In this document: piece after piece, positions 55,817 to 64,000 of the stretch | Numbering within the stretch: position 1 is the stretch's first letter | Layout: each line of letters starts with the position of its first letter | NCBI GenBank assembly: GCA_013339895.1 | Contig: JABACO010000006.1 | Span: forward strand, 7,859,250-7,923,249 | DNA: 64,000 bases | Source: Ephydatia muelleri | Lineage: Eukaryota; Porifera; Demospongiae; Spongillida; Spongillidae | Reading direction: 5' to 3' | Made by a program: the position numbers and the translations under genes | The notes under the pieces: model-generated | Database searches by the model: none | Seen by the model: the letters and a program-made list of their open reading frames with translations, nothing else | What the model was told of the DNA's origin: nothing

Positions 55817-56380
55817 CCGCCAAGTGCATATATATATGCAGGTAGGGTGGAAATTGTTTCTAAACCACTTTGCATTGACCAATACAACCATTTTACGAAT
55901 GGAGTTGACCGCCATGACCAAATGACCAGTTACTATGGGTTCAATCATAGAAGTAAGAAATGGTGGAAAAGAGGCTTTTTCCATCTGATTGAAATGGCGA
56001 TTGTAAATGCATACATTCTGTATGCATTAAAGCAAGTGAAGCAAAAGCCTCTCACACACCAGAGGTTTAGGACAGAATTGGCACAACAGCTGCTAGTGGA
56101 TGCTGGTGCAGCACATACCCCACCAAATGAACATGTGCAGAGTGGACCTCATAAATGTGGACTACCAACAGCTGCCCGGCTCACTTCATAGCTATGTATG
56201 ACTCTAACCCCACAGGAAAAAGAGAACAACATAACTGTGCTGTGTGTTCTAACAAAAAGGGGAGGGGACGCAAGACAACAACATTCTACAAATGCAAGCA
56301 ATGCAATCTACCCATGTGCGTGGTTCCATGCAATCAGATGGAGCCTCTTTTCCATCATTTCTTATGACTGAAAATAGCCT
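55805..56380 (+). mobile_element. piggyBac fragment inserted at TTAA
   Basis: TTAA at 55805-55808 is followed by CTCTTTGACCGCCAAGTGCA, then TATATATATGCA, a form seen at piggyBac ends. Immediately after comes a plus-strand frame (55847-56191) with YNHFTNGVDRHDQMTSYYGF, WWKRGFFHLIEMAIVNAYIL and THQRFRTELAQQLL. A C-terminal zinc ribbon (HNCAVCSNKKGRG, YKCKQCNLPMCVVPC) continues to 56367 in another frame. This is the C-terminal third of a piggyBac transposase. The missing N part and missing opposite end mean an internally deleted copy. Confidence 0.7.
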
Positions 56381-56689
56381 GTTCTTCTACAGATCTTCAT
56401 CAAAGCTTAGAGTTACATTTGTTTGATCAATAGCAACAGTGTCATGGTCTTCTATAATTATAACAAGTGTAGATTGTTGTGCTTGGTCATCAGTCAAATG
56501 TCGCTCTACTGTTGGAAAACAGGTGCTATTTCCTTCAATAGAACATTATATTGGAATTAGTGCTGCCTTTCAAGCCATTTGTACCTTGGTCTAGGCGGTG
56601 GAGCGGAGGTTGGGTTCAGCACCATGTGATCACGTCTGAGCTCATGGGGGTGGGGCTCTAAAACACATAGATGGGATTGTGGAGGGTAT

Positions 56690-57735
56690 TCATTGTTGGA
56701 CACAAGCGGTTGTAAACTGATAATGATTAAGCCACCCGGAAGTGGCTATACAGTTAAATATTTAAGAGATATTATCAATCGTGGAGTAGTGTCACGAAAA
56801 ATTTGGTTCGTAACGACTGCTCAAGATGAGGAAAAGAGCGCTGATACAACAGTAACACTAAAAAATATGCTTGTAAAAGGTATACAACTACCACGTTCCC
56901 TGGTAATGGCTCTCTCCACATAATTATGACTGACATGAAGTGTATTGGAGATGCTGACATTTTGGCCATCCTGCCCAAAGATCCTGTGAAATTCTGTCTG
57001 CAAGGAATTAATGTTTTGTTCAGCAGAGATGAAATGGCTAAAGGACGATACAAAGCTGTTAGACAAAGAAGAGAAAGAAGGCCAAATCCTCCTACACTTT
57101 ACCCACAGAAAGTCTGGCTCAAGATGAGGAAAAAGCGCTGATACAACAGTACTCAAAAGGCTTGTAAAAAGTCTACGACTACCACGTTCCTTGGTAATGG
57201 CCCTCTCTTCCCATAATTTAATATCACAATGTCTGACATGAAGTGTATTGGAGATGTAGACATTTTGGCCATCCCACCCAAAAATCCTGTGAAATTCAGT
57301 CTGCAAGGAATTGATGTTTTGTTCAGCAGAGATGAAATGGCTAAAGGACGATACAAAGCTGTTAGACAAAGGGGTGAATTAGCCTAACCCTCCACTTGAC
57401 CGAGAGAAAATCCGGCTCAAGATGAGGAAAAGAGCGCTGATACAACAGTACTAAAACCCTTGTAAAAAGTATACAACTACCACGTTCCCTGGTAATGGCC
57501 CTCTTCCCATAATCATGACTGACACGAAGTGTATTGGAGATGTTGACATTTTGGCCATCCCGCCCAAAGATCCTGTGAAATTCTGTCTGCAAGGAATTGA
57601 TGTTTTGTTCAGCAGAGATGAAATGGCTAAAGGACGATACAAGCTGTTAGACAAAGAGGAGAAAGAAGGCCAAACCCTCCACTTGACCAACAGAAAGTCC
57701 AGCTCAAGATGAGGAAAAGAGCGAATGATACTACA
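56690..57735 (+). repeat. Tandem array of about 297-bp BEN-like coding units
   Basis: CTCAAGATGAGGAAAA.GCGC recurs at about 56818, 57118, 57415 and 57708. Each unit encodes KCIGDADILAILPKDPVKFC then LQGINVLFSRDEMAKGRYK, and ends near NPPTLYPQKVWLKMRKK. The order FxLxALFSRDELAxxR ... LDxxKVxLI is that of BEN domains (chromatin-associated DNA or protein binding). Units are about 88-92% alike by eye. The frame is open only within units and shifts between them. It is either a tandem exon duplication of a host gene or a coding satellite. A further partial unit is at 62500-62661. Confidence 0.5.
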
Positions 57736-57949
57736 CAAGTTAAGGTAAAAAAGACCTCTTTCAGGTGGACACAAAGCATCCTCGACCTCTGGGTCTACGT
57801 CTGGAACAGGAGTTGGAGGTGAATGGCAATAACATGTAAAATTAATATGTATGATATTATCATACACACTGTAGGAATGATTTACTTCACACTTGATAAT
57901 TTACCCCCAAAACTTTGCTGTATCCAATTGCTCTGTGTCTGTAAATAAT

Positions 57950-58400
57950 CCTACATTGAAGAATATGGAATTGACACCATCCTCCAACCAATAGTCAACG
58001 ATGTCAAAAGACTTGAGAAGGTATACCATTCACATATGGGACTTCATAATGCAGTGATGGCCAACATAAAAAAATGATGTTAGACATCGCTCATGCCTCC
58101 CACCATCTGGAATACCTCCAAAGGGCTGAGGCCACCGGCAAACTCCCTAGGGGCCTTAGTGTCGAGCCTAGGATGATGCTAGTGTCGGCCAACGAAACCA
58201 CCACCAAACTGTGGAAAGAACAAACCAAAATAAACACGCTGGGATACATGAGAATAGCCATGATCCACTACGAAAACAGTCAGAGACAGAACATGAGAAA
58301 TTCAAAAAGAAACTCTAGAAACCATAAACGAACCATCTCTGCGTGTACTTCAGACCAAATCTCTACGGGGCACGTATGAGCAGCTCTTCAAATCCGCTAC
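57950..58400 (+). mobile_element. Retroelement ORF fragment
   Basis: EYGIDTILQPIVNDVKRLEK, then in another frame HLEYLQRAEATGKLPRGLSV and ETTTKLWKEQTKINTLGYMR. Coiled-coil-rich segments of this LPRGLxxxxxP type occur in the upstream ORF of Penelope-like/other retroelements and resemble the fragment at 53.6-53.8 kb. Broken and partial. Confidence 0.35.
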
Positions 58401-58539
58401 AAGAGGCCAGGAAGGTCCGACTGGAAAGGGCGCAGACAATGCATGCAAGTGCGTGCACAAGTGGGAGCCAGCATGATGAGTTCATGTACTATATGAGCAA
58501 AGAGCGATTTTAAGAGTCAATGTCCCCAACCAAACAAAC

Positions 58540-58612
58540 CAAACTACATCGTCCCACAATGTGCTTGATTCCTTCCATGGCTAGGCCAGCCATTGATCTG
58601 TTCTGGTATTTG
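58540..58612 (+). repeat. Direct repeat, copy 1 (partner 59543-59615)
   Basis: CTACATCGTCCCACAATGTG and CTTCCATGGCTAGGCCAGCC occur in both with two or three differences, 1003 bp apart. Could be duplicated flanks of an inserted block or an old tandem duplication. Confidence 0.8.
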
Positions 58613-59244
58613 TGTTGCCAAAGTGTGTTCTTCCATCATCAAACCTTAAGCCCACCTGCATCAAGGCCTTGTACAATCCTTGGTCTGACAATGAGTTTGG
58701 ACTCTTGTGGAACCTAGTAAAAGGAAATACTACAATAGACAGGCCTTTGGTGAAGAACCACAGATCAGCAATCTCATTAGCTAAGGCAGGTATTTTGGGA
58801 GCATGTGACATTCTTCTCTCAGCAGGCATAGCTCCAAGCAACGATAACACATTTCCAAACATCCAAGCTGCCCACCTCCACACGTTCCCCAGTTTCCTAC
58901 TGCTCCGATATCCATTGGTCCTGATTTTAACATCCTAGGAGTTTCGCAGTCATTTCCAAAAGGATCAGCTGCAGATCCATCTCCATCCGGGCTCAGAATC
59001 CAGCACCTACTAGCCAGCTTTTAAAACCCTATGGAGCCAAACAATCGTATTAATGAAGCCAAATATTTGTCACACGTTCATAGCACTAATGTACTGATGT
59101 TTAATATATGCTAATATATACCAAGCTGTTTATACAGTAAATATGAGGCAGACTAGCCACAAGGAATCAAGTGGTCCTGTTGCTATCATGTTGTTATTTT
59201 GGGTGTTAGGCAGAGCAGTATTAACATGGTTTTTGTTTTTTCCC

Positions 59245-59272
59245 TTGAGGTGGTATGAGTCTACCACCTCAA
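59245..59272. repeat. Perfect 11-bp hairpin
   Basis: TTGAGGTGGTA, a 6-base loop, TACCACCTCAA. An isolated stem in non-coding sequence; it may be a degenerate MITE core. Confidence 0.7.
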
Positions 59273-59542
59273 AATTAGGTCAAATCTAGTTATAGGTAGC
59301 TGGCCCCTGCTCTGCGTAGGTAGGTAAGATGGCAGTGGTATGTTGACTAGTTGGTAATGACAGTGACGTGGCACAGCAGATGCGGCACCAATTATATGTC
59401 AAGTGGGTTGGGTGAAGCGAGCATGATACAGGAGGAACAAGATCACACCCTAAACGTTGCATGGGAAGGGTAAATATTCCTGTCACGTATCCTACAGCCT
59501 CACCACAAGCCCTCCCAGAGTCTTCCATGCTTTGAAGCCGTT

Positions 59543-59615
59543 TGTGAGCTACATCGTCCCACAATGTGTTTGATTCCTTCCATGGCTAGGCCAGCCATTG
59601 ATTTGTTCTGTATTA
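59543..59615 (+). repeat. Direct repeat, copy 2
   Basis: See 58540-58612. It is followed at once by the dispersed repeat shared with 16390-16600. Confidence 0.8.
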
Positions 59616-59619
59616 TGGC

Positions 59620-59800
59620 AAAAAGCTCCAATCTGTGCCCTCGTGGCAACACGTAGTGATGGCGAGCGAACTTGGAATATTTCAATCAAAATTAGTTCAA
59701 ACAAACCAGCGATCTGTCCTCACTTCTACGCAGGTGCGATTCGATGGCATGCGTATCTCTATGGCTCACGTGACGCGTTGCCACTCCCTCTCTATTTTCA
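59620..59800 (+). repeat. Dispersed repeat shared with 16390-16600
   Basis: AAAAAGCTC, CGCAGGTGCGATTC and TCTCTATGGCTCACGTGACG blocks in the same order and orientation as at 16.4-16.6 kb. Confidence 0.55.
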
Positions 59801-59819
59801 CTGGTTAACAGTCTTCAGA

Positions 59820-61220
59820 AAGGTAAGCTTTGTACTGTACTGTAATATACAGTGCTCCGAGCCTCGAGGTTGTGTACTTGCGTTATAAATCGTTATCAAT
59901 ACATAGCAACTGTTAGTGGCGCGGTCGGCTGGCGGGCTATATACAGGATTTTGTGTTAGGGGGGGGGGGGGGGGCATATATGGATGAAAATGGGAGCGTG
60001 CCCCTTTGCTAGGGTGTTCTGGGAAAGCGCAGTCAGCACTGTCATCCCCTCCTCAAAATCCTAGCCACTGAGTTTATGTAAACTGTAACATAAATAGTTA
60101 CCGCAAAACGAAAGAGTTGTCTTTAACTCTAAGGTGGTGGTGATCAGCTTGTCATATCACGAAACACAAAAGTTCACACAAGTACTATATATTCAAATAG
60201 CTATAGCTAGAAGCTTCTATTCATTTCACCATTTTTTAGTGTTTCATAGCTGTGGGGCAAGGGTTTTTTCCCTCTTTTTACATAACTAGGGGTCATACCC
60301 TCCGTCTACATTTACGAAAGTACTAGCCATTTCTTAATGAACCGGGGCCCAGCATTACTTAATGATCATATAACACACAACTAGCAGCCCAGTCATTACA
60401 TAGCATTTGCCACCTTGGACAGATCTTACACAGATCCCCCTAGAGTTGCGCGATTGCGCTGTGCAGATTATGGTATTATGCACGCGGCGAGTAGAAAAAT
60501 GCAGATCGTTGCGCTAATAGGGTTCGAAAAACTCGCATCGCTGTAAAAACTTTCATTAAGTTAGGACAGAGTGTAGGGCAACCTTAGTAGTTGTGAGGGC
60601 ATTTTGCGTAGTACAAGTAACTGATACTGATTGCATTGAACTGAAGCCTAAAAAATCTATCCAATTAGCTGCTAAGAAGAGAGGGTAGCCGCCCAAGAAG
60701 AAGTGAAGAGCATACCACGGCAAACACCTTGAGGGTTTAGGCGTCCCTGTACCCTACGTTGTATTATGCACGCATGAAAGTTATTCGTATTGAGTACATG
60801 TGCTATCATGATGCTGTGATGTTGCGTATGCAAGAAACACTCCCTCCCTCTATGCATATATGTGGTTTACGGCTGTACGTGGAAAGAACACGTGTAGCAC
60901 ATTGCAACATGTCGCTGAGAGTCTAAAGTGCGCAACGAGGCCGTGCGTGGCTAATGCACTTTCTTTGTGCTTATTCAATATCCACCACCATTTAGCATAG
61001 ATACATGTCATGGTGTCGTTCCATGACGGCAGCAGCACTATCTAGGTATGCAATTGCAAGACATGTACATGTATAACACTTTAGCACGACTTGTATATAT
61101 AGGAATTAAACCAGAGAGATATGGAATGAACTCATTTACACGCTAGTGGATGTTGCACTCCATCGCCTACTGGGTACACACTACAAACAATCATTGGTGG
61201 TATTTGGAAGTTCATTGACA
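59820..61220. other. Unassigned sequence
   Basis: Contains a poly-G run (59959-59973). No gene recognised. Confidence 0.45.
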
Positions 61221-61224
61221 ATAA

Positions 61225-61570
61225 CACATTGATGAACAGTTTATTTTCCGCACCAACCTCACCATAGCTGAACGCAGAGTGTTAACTAAGCTCAAGGAGG
61301 ACACGCCTTATTAATAAACAAGGCAGACAAAGGCAGTTTTAAATGGGTAATAAATGCTCCCCATCATATGCATGCATCTACATGGGTCTACTTGAAAAGA
61401 CCCTGCAACACATAGGTCATGATTAAATCATCCTATGGAACAGATACATACATGATAATTTTGTCATCTTTGACGGATCTAAACCGGACTTTACCGAATA
61501 TGTATCAGAGATAAACAGCAAACAAAGATTTATAGCAGTACTTGACCCACACATCGTGTGACATGGAACT
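61225..61570 (+). mobile_element. Penelope-like retroelement fossil fragment
   Basis: LTIAERRVLTKLKEDTPLLI and a K-A-D-K-G motif, followed by a WVYLKRPCNT segment and a VIFDGSKPDF segment. These resemble the N-terminal reverse transcriptase region of Penelope-like elements. Broken in several places, no ends found. Confidence 0.4.
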
Positions 61571-61924
61571 AAGAGTTCCAACCTGTCAAAGATAATTACA
61601 CTGCGTTTCGCAGCTTTATGCTGTTAGGTGTACAAAGTCATGGACGATTATAAAAGGTATTTGAAGTTCAGCACTTGCATGTTTCATTTTTGCTGTGTAT
61701 CATGTGCTAATTACAAATTAGTCCTGGTTACCATTATGCAGACTCGGTGAAGGTGGGTCCTTGACAGCGCTCAGCAAGTTAAAGCCTTGTTGTACCTTGG
61801 ACATAAGACCAATTGCTGTGGGTGTGGTCCTGAGGTAGTTGGCAGGGAAATGCTTCTGTGCTGTCATCAAACATAGGGTTATCGATTGTTTTGAGCCCAT
61901 ACAATTTGGTGAGGCTTCCTGATG

Positions 61925-62245
61925 GGTTCAGAAAAGATTATTCATGGAATAAGGGCCTATATGAATAAGCATTGGAATGAAATTGATTTTCTGTTCTCAA
62001 GGTGGATTTGAATCAGGTGTGCAGCAGGGAGACCCACCGGGTCCTTTTCTGTTTTCTTTGGTCTAGCATAAGGTTGCTGGAGCTATTAAAGAGGATACGG
62101 AGCGCAACCATTTATTATTCCAAACTTGGTATCTTGACGATGGCATCTTAGCAGGCAAGAAATCTTCATCCATGACCCTTGTACAGGAGTTAGGACCCCC
62201 CCTCTTGACCTACACATCAATATCTCTAAATTTGAGCTGTACTGT
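61925..62245 (+). mobile_element. Reverse transcriptase fossil fragment
   Basis: GVQQGDP-like sequence near 62018, then a YLDDG motif near 62132 and a GPPL ... LHINISKFEL segment. Typical of non-LTR-type reverse transcriptases found in invertebrates. Broken; relation to the fragment at 61.2 kb unknown. Confidence 0.5.
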
Positions 62246-62499
62246 TACAGATCGCAATATTGACAAACATTAACAGCAACTATAATAACTTTGTTTTGTA
62301 TGGCTGTTTGCTGTTATGTATGTGTTCAGTGTGCTACTAGAAGGTTTTCATTATGGAAGGATTTTGGTTTAGCGAAGATGAACCCTCCAAGTGCTGTTTT
62401 AAGACCTTTATCCATGCAAAATACCCAATCATTGCTTTTTAGAGCAGGTCCTGCTTGCAGGAATATCCTTCAGATTTATAAGGATGAAGATATGTAGGT

Positions 62500-62661
62500 A
62501 CTTATAAGCTAGCACTGATACAACAGTACACAAAATGCTTGTATAAAAGTAAAAATGACTGCCATGAAGTGTATTAGAGATATGGACATTTTGGCCATCC
62601 CACCCAAAGATCCTGCAAAATTCTGTCTGCAAGGAATGGATGTTTTGTTCAGCCGAGAAGA
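62500..62661 (+). repeat. Partial BEN-like unit, cut by the gap
   Basis: GCACTGATACAACAGTACAC, then MTAMKCIRDMDILAIPPKDP and AKFCLQGMDVLFSREE up to the first N. Same unit as 56.8-57.7 kb, about 5 kb away, so the array or its host gene may continue in the gap. Confidence 0.7.
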
Positions 62662-63661
62662 NNNNNNNNNNNNNNNNNNNNNNNNNNNNNNNNNNNNNNN
62701 NNNNNNNNNNNNNNNNNNNNNNNNNNNNNNNNNNNNNNNNNNNNNNNNNNNNNNNNNNNNNNNNNNNNNNNNNNNNNNNNNNNNNNNNNNNNNNNNNNNN
62801 NNNNNNNNNNNNNNNNNNNNNNNNNNNNNNNNNNNNNNNNNNNNNNNNNNNNNNNNNNNNNNNNNNNNNNNNNNNNNNNNNNNNNNNNNNNNNNNNNNNN
62901 NNNNNNNNNNNNNNNNNNNNNNNNNNNNNNNNNNNNNNNNNNNNNNNNNNNNNNNNNNNNNNNNNNNNNNNNNNNNNNNNNNNNNNNNNNNNNNNNNNNN
63001 NNNNNNNNNNNNNNNNNNNNNNNNNNNNNNNNNNNNNNNNNNNNNNNNNNNNNNNNNNNNNNNNNNNNNNNNNNNNNNNNNNNNNNNNNNNNNNNNNNNN
63101 NNNNNNNNNNNNNNNNNNNNNNNNNNNNNNNNNNNNNNNNNNNNNNNNNNNNNNNNNNNNNNNNNNNNNNNNNNNNNNNNNNNNNNNNNNNNNNNNNNNN
63201 NNNNNNNNNNNNNNNNNNNNNNNNNNNNNNNNNNNNNNNNNNNNNNNNNNNNNNNNNNNNNNNNNNNNNNNNNNNNNNNNNNNNNNNNNNNNNNNNNNNN
63301 NNNNNNNNNNNNNNNNNNNNNNNNNNNNNNNNNNNNNNNNNNNNNNNNNNNNNNNNNNNNNNNNNNNNNNNNNNNNNNNNNNNNNNNNNNNNNNNNNNNN
63401 NNNNNNNNNNNNNNNNNNNNNNNNNNNNNNNNNNNNNNNNNNNNNNNNNNNNNNNNNNNNNNNNNNNNNNNNNNNNNNNNNNNNNNNNNNNNNNNNNNNN
63501 NNNNNNNNNNNNNNNNNNNNNNNNNNNNNNNNNNNNNNNNNNNNNNNNNNNNNNNNNNNNNNNNNNNNNNNNNNNNNNNNNNNNNNNNNNNNNNNNNNNN
63601 NNNNNNNNNNNNNNNNNNNNNNNNNNNNNNNNNNNNNNNNNNNNNNNNNNNNNNNNNNNNN
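62662..63661. other. Scaffold gap (1000 N)
   Basis: Exactly 1000 Ns, a placeholder of unknown length. Sequence to the right is identical to 35019-35357. Confidence 0.95.
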
Positions 63662-64000
63662 AGCGAGCTAATGAATGGTGATGTGTGTATGTAATATTTA
63701 CATGTGTGTGTGTGGAAAGTATGTTGCCCATCCCTAAAGTTTTAAATGAGGATGAGTTTCAAGTGGATTTGTACCAGACCCATTGCAAAATTTGCTATAA
63801 ACGGCTGTAAAGTTGCCAAACAAACCTTTATTTAGCATGCGCATACACTTTATGTCTTCCATTTGTGCTGACATTTGTGCCTGCATGTTTTGTTTCCTTT
63901 TTACACCAATATATTCTTGTATAGCTACTAAATTCATCACTACCATCCTGCTTGGGAAGCTGAAAGTACCATAGCCTGTGTATGGCTGTTAAAATAATTC
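63662..64000. repeat. Exact repeat of 35019-35357
   Basis: Identical over 339 bp to the end of the window, in the same orientation. Given the divergence of all other repeats here, this suggests an assembly duplication or a very recent event. Confidence 0.9.

Noticed and set aside
58612-58938. 108-codon plus frame and its 100-codon minus partner
   Set aside because: Both open over the same span with no recognised domain. Cannot choose or support either.

Overview
This is eukaryotic (animal) DNA. It shows introns with GT/AG borders, many microsatellites, and dense DNA transposons of families common in early-branching marine invertebrates. Recognisable animal genes or gene pieces include CD225/dispanin, a sorting nexin, BRCA1-type BRCT, LZTR1-like kelch and a RAG1-like zinc domain. 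A sponge or cnidarian-grade animal is my best guess, but the sequence alone does not fix the taxon. Two 1000-N blocks (8609-9608 and 62662-63661) are nominal scaffold gaps.

1-35 kb: an inverted cluster of a four-exon CD225/dispanin gene. Copy 1 runs on the plus strand: exon 1 at 228-243, exons 2 and 3 presumably in the first gap, exon 4 at 10119-10391. Copy 2 runs on the minus strand and can be followed completely: exons 29155-29140, 27315-27092, 27030-26851 and 21985-21695, all in phase. A second, tandem terminal exon lies at 18865-18518. Copy 3 is a plus-strand relic of intron 3 (30.6-33.5 kb) and the exon-4 tail (about 34.38-34.7 kb). Copy 1 intron 1 has swollen with nested TIR elements, a 122-bp MITE, a 3.1-kb DNA transposon and a hAT relic. 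A 2.8-2.9 kb inverted repeat (23.4-26.2 and 30.6-33.5 kb) brackets the promoter and exons 1-3 of copy 2.

37-44 kb: on the minus strand, N-terminal (44.05-43.2 kb) and C-terminal (38.9-37.9 kb) pieces of a DNA-transposon gene of one recognisable but unnamed family. Between them lie three in-phase exons of a BRCA1-type BRCT domain (minus) and a PX-BAR sorting-nexin fragment of SNX5/6/32 type (plus). One exon joins transposase-like to BRCT-like sequence. This looks like gene capture by, or chimerism with, a transposon.

44-57 kb: a transposon graveyard. It holds two Ty3/gypsy fossils, piggyBac relics, a P-element-like relic cut by a piggyBac at TTAA, an LZTR1-like kelch fragment, and a well-preserved 3970-bp DNA transposon. 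That transposon has about 475-bp TIRs and two convergent reading frames (transposase and an RS-rich frame) and sits in a 212-bp satellite.

56.8-64 kb: a tandem array of a BEN-like coding unit, retroelement fragments, and after the second gap an exact copy of 35019-35357. The only nearly complete host gene is CD225 copy 2. Most other material is fragments, repeats or unassigned intergenic DNA.
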